Assembly: GCF_963422355.1 (NCBI RefSeq)
Contig: NC_085097.1
Span: 2,456,001-2,520,000 of the forward strand
Source of the DNA: Corticium candelabrum
Taxonomy: Eukaryota > Porifera > Homoscleromorpha > Homosclerophorida > Plakinidae
DNA: 64,000 bases
Direction: 5' to 3'
The notes under the pieces were generated by a model that was not told where the DNA came from, searched no databases, and saw nothing but the letters and a program-made list of their open reading frames with translations. Below, one piece after another: positions 1-10,366 of the stretch (its first letter is position 1; each line of letters opens with the position of its first letter). The position numbers and the translations under genes are program-made.

Positions 1-301
1 GTGTAGTCTTCACGGTGATCAATGACTAGCCAATTTGATATAGATTGCAGGCATTACAGTGACCGCAAACTAGATCAATTACCACCGGGAAAGCGCTGAA
101 TGTCATTGTCAACTGACCGTTCGCCAGACCACAGAAACTCCCTAATGACTGAAACGAGTCATAGTCTCATGGACAAAGCTAGGGAAACATGAGAAAGAAA
201 GGCAGACGAGTTTTATCATTTACTGTTGTCACTGAGGTTTGAACCCCCAAACCATGGAGTGGTAGCCATTGTCACTACTCTCTGTTCACGTTGACTTTGC
301 G

Positions 302-395
302 CTTTGAAAATCTGTAATAACTTCTGCGCAATAGGGCAGACAGTGACGATCTTGGTATCGTTCGAAACTGCAAGTTCCTGGATTTTCTATAGTTA
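302..395. repeat. Dispersed repeat, partner at 60754-60842
   Basis: Both segments begin with CTTTGAAAATC, continue through AATAACTTC, and share a block reading GATCT(T/C)GGTATCGTT(C/A)GAAAC(T/C)GCAAG near the end. Same orientation, 60 kb apart. Element type unknown. Confidence 0.6.
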
Positions 396-814
396 GGGTA
401 ACGACAACATATGTATTGCACAGGTGGTTTGATAAGACTTTTGCATATCAAGAGTCGTTAGGGTTCTTAACTTATTAAGAAGGTTTGGTCATACAACAAG
501 AATGCTGCTAATGGAAGAAGTAGCCAATTAGCAAGGTCACTAAACGGTCTGCTGCCTTGACATCAACACACAGTTGCTCTTGTTTCGCAAGTAGTTGCTT
601 GATGTTTCTGACTCCTCTTCTCATTCTGCTTTGTCTTGATAGCCTGCGATTTTCTCTACTGTTACCTAACATCTTTGTATTGTAATATGACCTCTAGAGT
701 GTACAGTTAATGGGATATCACTTAACATCTGAGTGTGGTAAACAAATACAGCTGCATCATTAGTAACTTCCGAGCGCAAAGTCAACATGAACAGAGAGTA
801 AGCCACGGCTTATT

Positions 815-935
815 ATTATAGTGAAAATCACATGGTCATGCGTTATGTGCACTTAGCACATGATCATGTGCCTCTATCATGTCAATCAGCTGTCACGGTC
901 ACACCCCAATTACAGTGTAATCTTGACGACTGTTA
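815..935. repeat. Dispersed repeat, partner at 9866-9960
   Basis: Shared blocks include GAAAATCACATG / GAGAATCACATG at the start and the block GTCAC(G/C)GTCACACCCCAATTA near the end. Same orientation, separated by about 9 kb. Probably a relic of one dispersed element; too short to classify. Confidence 0.5.
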
Positions 936-1185
936 TTGCAATTTTCACCAAACTGTATTGCGGATCCAATAAAGTTATGACAAAAACAAAATTTGTCAGG
1001 ACAACCAATTTAGTCAACTCCATCCTTTCTCGGTACTTCCAAAGGGTATAATATGTTGATTGGTCTCATGAGAGTCGTATGATTTGGACACAACTGCCTT
1101 GCAGTCTGTAAAATGTTGTCTTCTTGGAAATACAATAGGGAACTTTGCATCTTACTTCAATTCAGCCTTTGCAAATGCCCATGAC

Positions 1186-1554
1186 TTAATTTTCTCTTAT
1201 AAGGTCAAATTTATCAAGGTATAGATTTGTCTGAAATTGTAAGCAATGTTTCTTGCGTTTCTCTACTTGCGAGATTAGATCCTCAAAATAGCTCTGCTGT
1301 ACTATGTATTCCCACGACTTTCTTGACGTTCTGATTTCTTTGGCATTTAGTGGTCTGAGCCTGTAGTTGCTGTCTTCAATAGTTCTGTCAGTAGAAGTCG
1401 TTGTGTAAATTGTGTTCGATAATCTTCCTTGACTCGTTTCCGTGAAATGATTTATAGGGAGCTGACAACATAAGCATGTTGAGTATTTAGTTTCATCAAT
1501 AGCTGTTCTTGTTACTGTCCCACTTGCGGCAAAATTGGTAGGCTCTACTAACAT
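1186..1554 (-). pseudogene. BEL/Pao pol fragment: pre-integrase / integrase N-terminal region
   Basis: A 122-residue open stretch on the minus strand carries the element-typical block RLRPLNAKEI followed by a helix-rich run ending QTNLYLDKFDLIR. In BEL/Pao proteins this position holds the connector where 'AE..il..vQ' precedes the integrase zinc-binding region. Here the usual Q...F pattern is seen as IVQQSYFEDLISQ. No catalytic D,D,E residues remain in this piece. It is a relic, not a working gene. Confidence 0.55.
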
Positions 1555-1704
1555 TATAGTCTTTGATCCCTTTGTTTTCCATTGAATTTCTTGCAGCAGT
1601 TCTTGAGGTATTGTAAGTACTGTTGGTTATAGGCTAGCATTCTTCTAAGTATGCTAATCACATAGGACCATTCCTCCACAAACTGCCGTTCTTGAGATCA
1701 GGCA

Positions 1705-2460
1705 CTAAGTCACCTTTGTGATGTGGTCGGCTGGATGTTGGTCTGAAGAAATGTATTGAGATGGGTGAAGTTCTTTGATTCTGTTCTCCACGAAAGTTGA
1801 CAATGGTTTACTAGTTTTATGTAATGAAGAACACATTCTGAATAAGTGAATATGACAAATTTTTCTATTGGAAATTTTATTGTCGAGTAACAAAATTTGT
1901 GGATCTCATTTCAACGACTACAGCAAGTAGCTCTAGCCAAGGTAGTGTGATACTGTTGCCAGTTAGTTTTGATGTTTCATGCATAGATATGAAGCCTTGA
2001 CTGGGGTAAGTTGCATCTTTGCAAGCAGAAGATTGACCCTGATCTATTACTGTCTTTGATACTTACATATACTGCAGCACCAGAACTGTTTATGGAGGCA
2101 TCGCAAACTGTAATCAACTGGTGAACTGACTTCTCAGACGCATCCATTGAATCAGAGTATTTGAAATCTGCATATTGACTTCAACACTGTTGCAATTCTT
2201 TGCCACTTACGTAGCTTCTGTGGTTGTAGTGACTCATCCCAACCAGTATTTAGTTTCCATAGATGTCTTAAAAACACCTTTCCAAGAATGTTTATAGAAG
2301 ATATATAAGTCCCAATGGATCGTATATTTATATATAGCTTGTAGAATTTCTCTCTCAGTCGTGGCAGCCTGCATATGATGTTGTTGAGACTTTGAATATT
2401 GAATGACATTATCTGTAATTTTCCATAATAATTCCAAAATCTTTCCTATCTTTTCTTTCA
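1705..2460 (-). pseudogene. BEL/Pao pol fragment: RNase H and RT connection
   Basis: Minus-strand frames contain three recognisable blocks. At about 2260-2330 is a run ending WKLNTGWDE, matching the 'LW...WDe.lP' connection after BEL/Pao reverse transcriptase. At about 2050-2115 is ITVCDAS followed by GAAVYVS, the start of a retroelement RNase H with its first Asp. At about 1720-1800 is FVENRIKELH...DQHPADHIT, the 'fV.NRv..I...NPAD' block at the end of RNase H. The frames differ, so the gene is broken. Confidence 0.7.
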
Positions 2461-2507
2461 TTCATTCTCCTTTTGGCAGATTTTGCATAAAGGCTTGAGA
2501 ATTAGAC

Positions 2508-2572
2508 TAGCCCTCACCCACCTTATGGGCGGTAGGAATTATGTATAGATATAGTAGCTATACCTAAGCGGA
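2508..2572. repeat. Dispersed repeat, partner at 8430-8500
   Basis: Both copies start CTAGCCCTCACCCACC, then TATGGGCGGTAGGAATT, then a run containing AGATA(T)AGTAGCTA and CCTA(A)GCGGAGAA/GCGAAGAA. Here it lies inside the decayed BEL/Pao element; the second copy lies just outside the 5' end of the reverse-transcriptase relic at 6.2-8.4 kb. It may be the end of a short interspersed element. Confidence 0.65.
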
Positions 2573-2763
2573 GAAAACTTATAAATTAACTTTCGTCATT
2601 ATTTGGCACATACCATACACTTGTCTTAACGCTAGGTATATATTGCAGTCTAGCCAGCGCATTTTGCACTCTACACATTCTTTGTTGTTGTATTCAGAGT
2701 TGCCCCCATCTCACAATCTCTGCATGTAGGTCCACGTGTTGCTCTAGAGACAAACACGCGCAC

Positions 2764-2859
2764 ATGCACACACACACAGCTACATGCACAAAAACATGCT
2801 TGCACACACACGCACACACGTGCACGCACACACACACACAGACTCACACAGACGTGCGT

Positions 2860-2899
<40 letters not shown>
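2764..2899. repeat. CA-rich microsatellite
   Basis: An imperfect CA/ACACG tract that becomes a pure CA run from about 2860 to 2898. The long HTHTHT or VCVCVC reading frames on it are artefacts of the repeat. Confidence 0.95.
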
Positions 2900-2902
<3 letters not shown>

Positions 2903-3289
2903 CTCAAGTCAGAGTTCTGTCTCCTAGCATCCCACTACCTATGCTACATGCACGTCATGCAGCGAAGAAGACTCTCTGGCTTATACTTCGACTGCAGGAG
3001 GCACATGGCGTATAATGGTTGGCGCGCGCACATCATATCCGCATACTCGCTTAATAATTGAACAGACAAACTTTGGCGCATCTCATTTCAGACTGCCAAA
3101 GTCTCATTTCTGGCCGTCAGAGGCAGCCCATGCGAAATCTGACTCAACCATTCCTTTTGGACGGCCTAACTCAACGGGTATGCCACATTTCGTGATGATT
3201 GGAGACCGGCGTTGTGTCAATCGGCGCGTTACAGACATCCAGACAGACGTGACCCATTCTCTTAAATTCATTAATGCTCTTCTAATTAT

Positions 3290-3914
3290 TGCCTTGGCAT
3301 CTTTGTACTTCTCTCAAGTTTCTTCGTAAGTGTTGGCTCCTATGCATACCTTGTCTACATAAATGTTAGAAAGTATGTCATGTGCCAATTGTGATCCTTC
3401 CAAAATACGATAATTCTTTAGTGTTGCTTCAAGCAGGAAGGGACTGCTGATGATTCCAAATGGAACTCGACAAAATCCAGAAAACTTCCAGGTTTCCTTC
3501 AGTAGCTATCGGTTTTGTATAATGTCTCAAAAACAAAAGAACCTCGTAACGTCTATGTCTAGTGAATTTCAATCTGTAGAAAAACATTTTCAGTATCTGC
3601 CAAAATTCCTATACACTTTGTGCAAAATCTAATGAGGAAACCACAAAGATTTGATAGAATAATTGGTCTTCTGTATAGACAGTCATCACAACAAGGTGCA
3701 CCCTTTGGAGCTTTGGCTGATGCATCGTAGACAATTGCCTCTTAAGTTGTTGCCTTCGTTGATGAAATAACAGCATGATGTAGTAGATAGTACACTCGAA
3801 ATCCAACTTCTGTATCTCAACTGCTCTTTTTATAATTCCAAGGTCCAACTGTCGTTGAATCATGCCGTTATAGCATTGCAAGAGATCTTTATTATTGTGC
3901 CATTTTCCAATCAA
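3290..3914 (-). pseudogene. BEL/Pao pol fragment: reverse transcriptase
   Basis: The minus strand from 3914 opens with CYNGMIQRQLDLGIIK, the 'cYn.ii..Q...GIIE' block that starts BEL/Pao reverse transcriptase. Further along (about 3440-3480) is FCRVPFGIISSPFLL, the conserved 'RVPFGi..SPFLL' segment, and about 3340-3360 reads IYVDKV, in the place of the catalytic YVDD box. The second Asp is replaced by Lys, and frames change between the blocks. An inactive relic. Confidence 0.75.
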
Positions 3915-4429
3915 TTACCTCAGTGTTCTGTTAGCCAGTTGGCAACACTGTGCTATATATATAGGGATACTATATATGCTCTATATACTATATCTATTGG
4001 GATATATACACTAAAAAACGTGTATACTGTGGATCGATAATACCTGCAGTTTCTAAGCTCCAGTAATTATGTAAGTCAACATATCGTGTAAGTTAATCAT
4101 AAGACCCAGAAAGGAAGGTCATTCCTGTCAAGCATTTTGTTTTTGTTGTCACCAGCAATGAATGATTGTCTCCGTCTTTGTCCTTGTCCATTTCGATATC
4201 TGGATACTTGCCAGGCAATATATACCCAAATTTGATTTCAAAAGTAGTATCCCAGAAGGACGATATATTTTCTCACCAATTATTAGTTTCCAAGAATAGT
4301 CTACTCTAATAAGTATGTCAATCTCTGCATTTTCTACCTCTGTGTGATAGAATCTGCAAGGTTTTCATGAGAAAAGGAACATTAGTATTCCAAATCAGAG
4401 GTTTGCAATAGTCGTCTTGAGATAGGTTT

Positions 4430-4745
4430 TGTTATCTGTTTCAGCTCATTAGCTTCCATTGGCAATCTGGATCCGCCTTGAATAGCTACTTCAAATTGAA
4501 CAACGTATGTGTTTAACTCCTGAGATTGCTTGGCACCAAAGGTAAAGACTATCTATGTTTCTCTTCTTTGGTGTTTTAATATTCCAATGTCTTTGCCAAT
4601 TTCTCTGTAATAAATGTGCATTGGCTCGCACTATCCAGTAAGATTCTGGCTCGTTTATTTATCGAACCATTTGCATTGTGAATGACTGCATTTGCAGCTT
4701 GCAACAAGACACGCTGTCCTGTTGCTCATTTTGTTAATGTATTTG
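4430..4745 (-). pseudogene. BEL/Pao pol fragment: aspartic protease region
   Basis: On the minus strand one frame reads QRVLLQAANAVI, then RARILLDSASQCTFITEKLA (about 4610-4670), the retropepsin-like 'R.LLDsGSQ.sfI' signature of BEL/Pao elements with Ala in place of the usual Gly. It continues with GGSRLPMEANELK further down. Stops and frame changes follow. The piece lies just upstream (in element sense) of the reverse transcriptase, as expected. Confidence 0.65.
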
Positions 4746-4749
4746 TGAC

Positions 4750-6235
4750 AACCTTCGACTCATGAAGTTGTTGCGGCTCTTACACAATGCTGACAGCTTC
4801 CAAATCAGCTTTCTTTCTACTTTACGTTGTGAACCTATTGCTAGATTGTGATGCCCTATTCAGTGGCATAGCTCGGCTGCACTAAGGGATGGGGGCTCAC
4901 AAATCTCGAATAAAAAATAATTGATGTGAGTACATTATAATATTACACTTATACGCACACACATTGCTCAATGTCAGTGCACAGCATATAAATTAACAGT
5001 CACTAACTCAATGCCTATCATTGTACAGTATTCCTTTAAAACTGTTTGCCATTATGTATACGCATGATATAGTAAGCGGTGGTCTACTGATATGACTTTG
5101 CCTGAGATTGACGGTGGATCGATGTCTTCTTCTCTCCTGCTAATTTTGTTTGGCGGTTCGCCGAAACAAAACCTCAATAATGTCTGCTTCTTAGACTTAC
5201 ACGGAAACCGAGATGCAGAAGACATCTTGGAGAAATTGAAATCTATGGCCATGTGTGCATGTCTGGATGGTCGAGGGTTTGTCCGTGAGCAAAGCCATGT
5301 ACATGACACGACATGACACGAATTCTTTGTGACATGTGAGCAACATATGTGTGGCCTCGGAATCCCCAAACTGAGCGGAAGTATCACGCGGCTCTGTCGA
5401 GAGCTGCCAGACGATGGGAAATAAATTGCTAGCCTGTGGGGTCTACGTGCAACCTTTGAACAGGGGCAGCTACGCCCCTGCTATTGTGTTGCAATGTCAA
5501 CATGATTGATTCTTTATTTTGGGGCAGTCCCTGACTGTGTGACGCTGGCGAAAACATATAAAACATCTTCCTAGACTCGATCCTCAATTGTTGCTTCCTG
5601 TTGAAATTGGTGTTGTAAAATTCAGTTCTCATTCTAATGATTTTACCACTAAAATGCATGGAAAAGGAGTTCCTTTCTTGGTCACATTGCATGCAATCGA
5701 GAGAGATGGTTGTTCTCTATTTGCTATTGAAATGGCAGTTGCTTCCAACGAAGATAGCATGGTTTTTTGTCCTTTGTAGCGCCTTGCTAACCACTGTATG
5801 AAGGGTGTTTGTGGAATTAGTCGAATGTTGTTGAGCATTCTCGTGTATCGTGACATAATGCTGTAATGATTTCCGAAGAGACTCCGTCTCGACTATCCAA
5901 GCATCTGCATGTTGGTGTCTTTCTTTCCTCCAGCTCTGAACTAACGACATTGTGAATCTTAGAAAGAATTTGATGTACCAACATTCGTTGATTGTTGACA
6001 TCTTGTCCTTGTGCTTCCAGTTGTCGTAATTTAGTTTTGATATATTCAAAGGTGTGTCGTGTTTACAATAATTTGCTTGAAGCAACTGAAATTAGATGCA
6101 GTGAAGCATACAATGAATCAATAATACATTCCCGTCGTTCGAAGTATCCTCAATGCAAGCTCACATGTCTCGATCATTAGAAACTGCATGCGTGTGATTC
6201 CTGTAAAATGGTCACTTCTTCACCCTTGAGTATCC
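4750..6235. other. No gene supported
   Basis: Several open stretches of 60-120 codons lie on both strands (for example 5052-5387 minus, 5588-5779 plus and 5717-6085 minus). None shows a family motif, a signal sequence with a credible start, or splice sites that join them. Part of the region may be decayed flanks of the two neighbouring retroelements. Confidence 0.4.
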
Positions 6236-6239
6236 GTTT

Positions 6240-8380
6240 CAAGTAATTGAACTTTGATATAATTATTGATGGTAGATCCTGCTCATGTACTGATGACACA
6301 AACATATCCCAGAATTCTTGCCATTGCAGAATATTTCCATTGAATGCCTAACCATAACCTGATGGCAACTATACATTCATGCTGGACCATGGCCAGGCCG
6401 AGATTTCTGTTTGGTGTTGCCCTTAACCAAGCTCCAGCATAAAGAGAAGCTATGGTATTGATCCTTGCTTTGTCTCTGATGCTACACCCTTGTTTTCATA
6501 GCCTGCAGTTGAATTCCGTCAAGGTGTGACTGCAATGGTTTTTGTGAAGCAACAGAAAGATCGGGAAAAGTGGCTGGAAGAACACTCGATAACTGCTGAC
6601 AAAGCAAATCTTTCATCACAACTTCTCCCTGAATTTCAACCATATCCACTGTAGAAGTAGAAGAAGCATCATCTTATCCTGATGACAAAGATTTAGAAGA
6701 ATAGCCTACTAGCTGATTAACAAGCTGACAGCTGCATTACAGCTACCAACAAAAGCAGCAGCAGCCGAAGATTGAGCAGAACGCAAGCCAATACCTCCTA
6801 AACGTATTGGCAAAGAAGCTTGCATTCATGCCAAGTTTGAGATGGAAGAGCGTGTTATATAGCATAATGATCTTTGCATCCCGAGGTCAAAAACGATAAA
6901 GTTGGTCTCTGACCATGTGACTGGGAACTGTGCGAATAAGATTGTGGAGTTTGCAAATGCTTTGGCAACTTCTTAATAACTGAATTTCCACTTGTGGATT
7001 GTAAGATCTAAAATTAGTTCCTACGCCTCCAGAACTCTGTCCACTTTCTTGCTAAAAATTTTTGCAAAGTAATCGCTAGAGCCAAGTAATGGTGTACCCA
7101 AGAGCTCTATTCCTGCATTACAAGAAGACCCAGTTCTAATTATCTCAGCGGGAAAGTCATGAAACACAATTGGTCACCAGAGTGCCAAAAATTTGTATTT
7201 TTCTAGGTTCAGTTGAAGGTTAAAGGCTGGACCCTTGGAGATCATAAGACTCAGAAAATTGGAAACAGAGCCTTTCTTAACAATGAATGTGCCGTCATCA
7301 AGATACCAAATAGACAATTGAATGTCACTCGTGTTTCCGGTGTCGTCTGAAAGCTCTAGAACAACAAGGGAAAAGAGTAGCGGACCTAATGGGTCTCCTT
7401 GTTGGACACCAGCCATAGAAGAAATGTGGTTTTGGCCAAACCTTAGCTCTCCTGCAGATTGATAAGACCATCTATTTCATGTAAATAGATCTGGTAATTC
7501 TACTTGCAACGCTGCAAGAAAGATTCTCTCTGACATTCATGGAAGGCGTTTTCATGTCAATTTTTAGACAACACAGATCCTCGTTTAAGGATTCTTTTGA
7601 ATAAATGTCCGAACAGAATGTATAGCGGTCTCTGGAGCACGTTTTGCTCCAACTCCCACTTGGCCATAGGGTAAAAGTATATGTGGAAGACGACTAACTA
7701 ACCTCCTTAGTACTTCTCCAACATCAATAGTGGGCACACCGCCGCATTTCTTCCGAAGAGCTATGAGCGGTGCACCAACCAACCAAAGAGCAATGGTCTA
7801 TTCAAGATTTCCCGCTAAAAGTTTGTTTACCAAAATAGTCAGTTGGTCAAGACAATTTTGTGCATCAGGAGAAACATTGCACACTGTTGCATCAATCCGA
7901 TGTTGTGCTCGAAGTTTGGAACCACCTGGACTTGTGCTTCTAGGAAATGCTTTCAGAGACAGTATTGCAACAGAGTCTACGGTCAAAGAAGATGGACAAT
8001 TGATAGAAAGGTTAGGTAGTGAATGGCTAGGATGTCTTTTCAGAAGTTCCTGAAATTCTTCAACATAATTGTTCAAAGCACAACCAAGAGAACTCTAGCA
8101 CTGCATGGCTTGACCGTAACGACCGTGTTGGATAAATTCAGAGCCCTTCCAAATATTGTTACGTTTGATAGATTCAGCATTTGGTGAACAGTGGTCGTTC
8201 CGAAAATTGCATACATGTCTAACATCGAATCTTGCTGATTCCCATAAGTGAACTAAGTCACCATCTTGCCATTGACGAAGACGAGTAAAAATCAGAGAAT
8301 GAATGACAGCTCTCTTCTTCTTTCCACCACAATGTGGTAAATGTAATACAAAAACATGAATAGGCGAACAAAACCCCATA
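6240..8380 (-). pseudogene. Decayed reverse-transcriptase element
   Basis: Minus-strand frames, in order from 8380 down: TRLRQWQDGDLVHLWESA (about 8220-8290); LIALRKKCGGVPTIDVGEVL then LPYGQVGVGAKR (about 7640-7770), a typical RT palm-1 lead-in; GVQQGDPLGPLLFSLVV and IWYLDDGTFIVKKG (about 7280-7415), the RT motif B-like and catalytic YLDD boxes; SLPIRLGGIGLRSAQSSAAA (about 6760-6830); and AGAWLRATPNRNLGLAM (about 6400-6460). The catalytic aspartates survive, but stops and frame changes interrupt the chain. This RT type is common in invertebrate genomes; I cannot assign a clade or find ends. Confidence 0.75.
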
Positions 8381-8429
8381 AACCATCATAGTGAGCATTG
8401 CATAATTATATATAATTATATATATACTA

Positions 8430-8500
8430 GCCCTCACCCACCGTATGGGCGGTAGGAATTGCGCTAGCACCTAGATAGTAGCTACCTAGGCGAAGAATTT
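8430..8500. repeat. Dispersed repeat, partner at 2508-2572
   Basis: Second copy of the CTAGCCCTCACCCACC...TATGGGCGGTAGGAATT repeat, preceded by an AT-rich run (TATATAATTATATATATA). Confidence 0.65.
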
Positions 8501-8504
8501 GAAC

Positions 8505-10366
8505 CTTCTGAAGGTTTCTTTTCGTAGATTAATAGAAAGAAGGCTAACGCTAATTACCGTTGAGTTTTATTGCGCTAGCATCGTCTTCTGTGACAGGAGA
8601 GGCTCAAGTCTGCTGGGAGAAAAAAACGGCGTCTAGCATCCTACTTTCGTTACAACGAGCTCTTCTAAGGCCTTAAACACTTGATTCCTCTATAGTTACT
8701 ATTTCCGTTTAGTTTTCATGCAGTTTTCTTGCAAGATAACTGAGCTACGGGTAAAATTCATTTGGTGTAGGCTGAGCTTAGCGCCAATGACGTACAACCT
8801 GGCGCTTGCTCCGCACATATTCCGCGTTTTCTCCGCTACCAAAGCGACTGTTAGCCTGAAAATAGCGCAGCATGAAGTTTAACGTAAAGCCTACATTTTG
8901 AGATCAGGTTGTATTCCCTTTAATGTACAGAGAATATGCAAGTATACATTTAGGAGTAAACACTCTAGAAGAATGTGCAGCCCTTGTATTGTATGATGAC
9001 AGTAACTATTAAATGTATTGAAGCAAACGGAAAAGCGGTTTGTATTCAGTTTAAATTTATGGTATAGGTGCAAATACAATACAACATACAGGGTAGTGTT
9101 TGAAAACTGTGATGAAAGGGAGAGTGGCCGGTCCACCTCCCCTCTACCAGCTCTTGCCAGTCTCCTTTGCAATACCAGTCCATCTTGCCTTTGCTGCAAA
9201 TACATGTACCTTTCAAGACGTGTTGAGTTGATCCAATTTTTGACGAATTGTTTCAGACATATTCACAAATCTTTAATTTGAACAACTTACTCAGTTGCCG
9301 CTAATTCTCTTCGATATTCTACCTCGTCCGCAGCGCAAACTTGTCGTGACTGGAGTCTTTTTCTCTATCGTAAAAGGCTGGTTCACAAAATGCGACGGAG
9401 AGCAATCAGTTCCGTTCCGTCAAACCACATCAAAGGCGCCGCTGGAGACGGACGACGGACGGATTGCTTGATTTCTGTTTTGTCCGCTCCGTCGAAAGTT
9501 GAGGTACCGCAACAGGAAATGACTAGGTACTGGTACCCAATCAGCAAAATGCGAAACGTAATCATGCAGCACGGGAATGGGTAGTTATCAGAGCGGGACG
9601 TACACGTATTGTGAACACCACGGAGAGCTGTCCGTCATGATCCGTCACGCTCCGTCACGTCTCCATGGCATATTGTTAATCCTGGTCGATATCGTTGTTG
9701 CTTTCCTAATCGTAATCCTGATCATATTTATTCCACACCCTGATCATTCAAAACAATATATTTGTTGTACCAAAGAAACTCGAGCACAAGCACATGCAAA
9801 GCACTAACCCAATCACAACTCACACTAACTGTACAAAACTGAATACAACCTACTATATGTAAATAGTGAGAATCACATGATCACACATCATGAGCACCTA
9901 ACATGGCAAAAATCTGTCACCGTCACACCCCAATTAATTATGACAGCAGTCATGAAAGCTGTTGGTTGGCAGTCTAGCTACTACTATATGGCTTGAGATT
10001 GCATGCTTTAAGACAGTATCTATAAACTTCAGGCGGTAAAATACATCACTTAATTTGTTAATTTGGAATACAGTTAAATATAGGACGACACAGAATCTGT
10101 GTCTACCACTGATGTGTACAATAGTATACTTGATCTATATTTCTTCTATGGTGCAAAGTTGTATTAATGACAAAGGCATGTTTAAATACATTGCTATTTT
10201 TATTATGATAGTGCAAAGTCTCTTAATAGTTGCTGCGGATGCATACACGTATATACTAACGATTATTAGTAATAAATTGATTAGCAAAAACAATATGTAT
10301 TAGATATATAGATGATAGAAAATTGACAATAGACTACACAGAGAATATTTACTTTCTTTGTTGCAG
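8505..10366. other. No gene supported; upstream region of the NB-ARC gene
   Basis: No protein family recognised. It should contain the promoter and first exon(s) of the NB-ARC/TPR gene, because the first exon I can place (from 10367) starts at a splice acceptor. The second copy of a dispersed repeat lies at 9866-9960. Confidence 0.4.

Larger units (their letters stand above)
1..1180. other. No gene recognised; holds two dispersed-repeat segments
   Basis: I see no exon or protein family here. The stretch contains two pieces that recur elsewhere in the window: about 302-395 resembles 60754-60842, and about 815-935 resembles 9866-9960. The 191-codon-equivalent open stretch at 860-1051 overlaps the second repeat and looks like chance. 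Confidence 0.5.
1186..4745 (-). mobile_element. Decayed BEL/Pao LTR retrotransposon (pol region)
   Basis: Reading the minus strand from 4745 down to 1186 gives, in the expected order, pieces of a BEL/Pao polyprotein: a retropepsin-like segment, reverse transcriptase, RNase H and the start of the integrase region. All are broken by stops and frame changes, and an unrelated block (about 2505-3280, with a CA microsatellite) interrupts the element between RNase H and reverse transcriptase. Neither LTRs nor gag are recognisable. The order and the motifs identify the superfamily; the boundaries are approximate. Confidence 0.75.
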
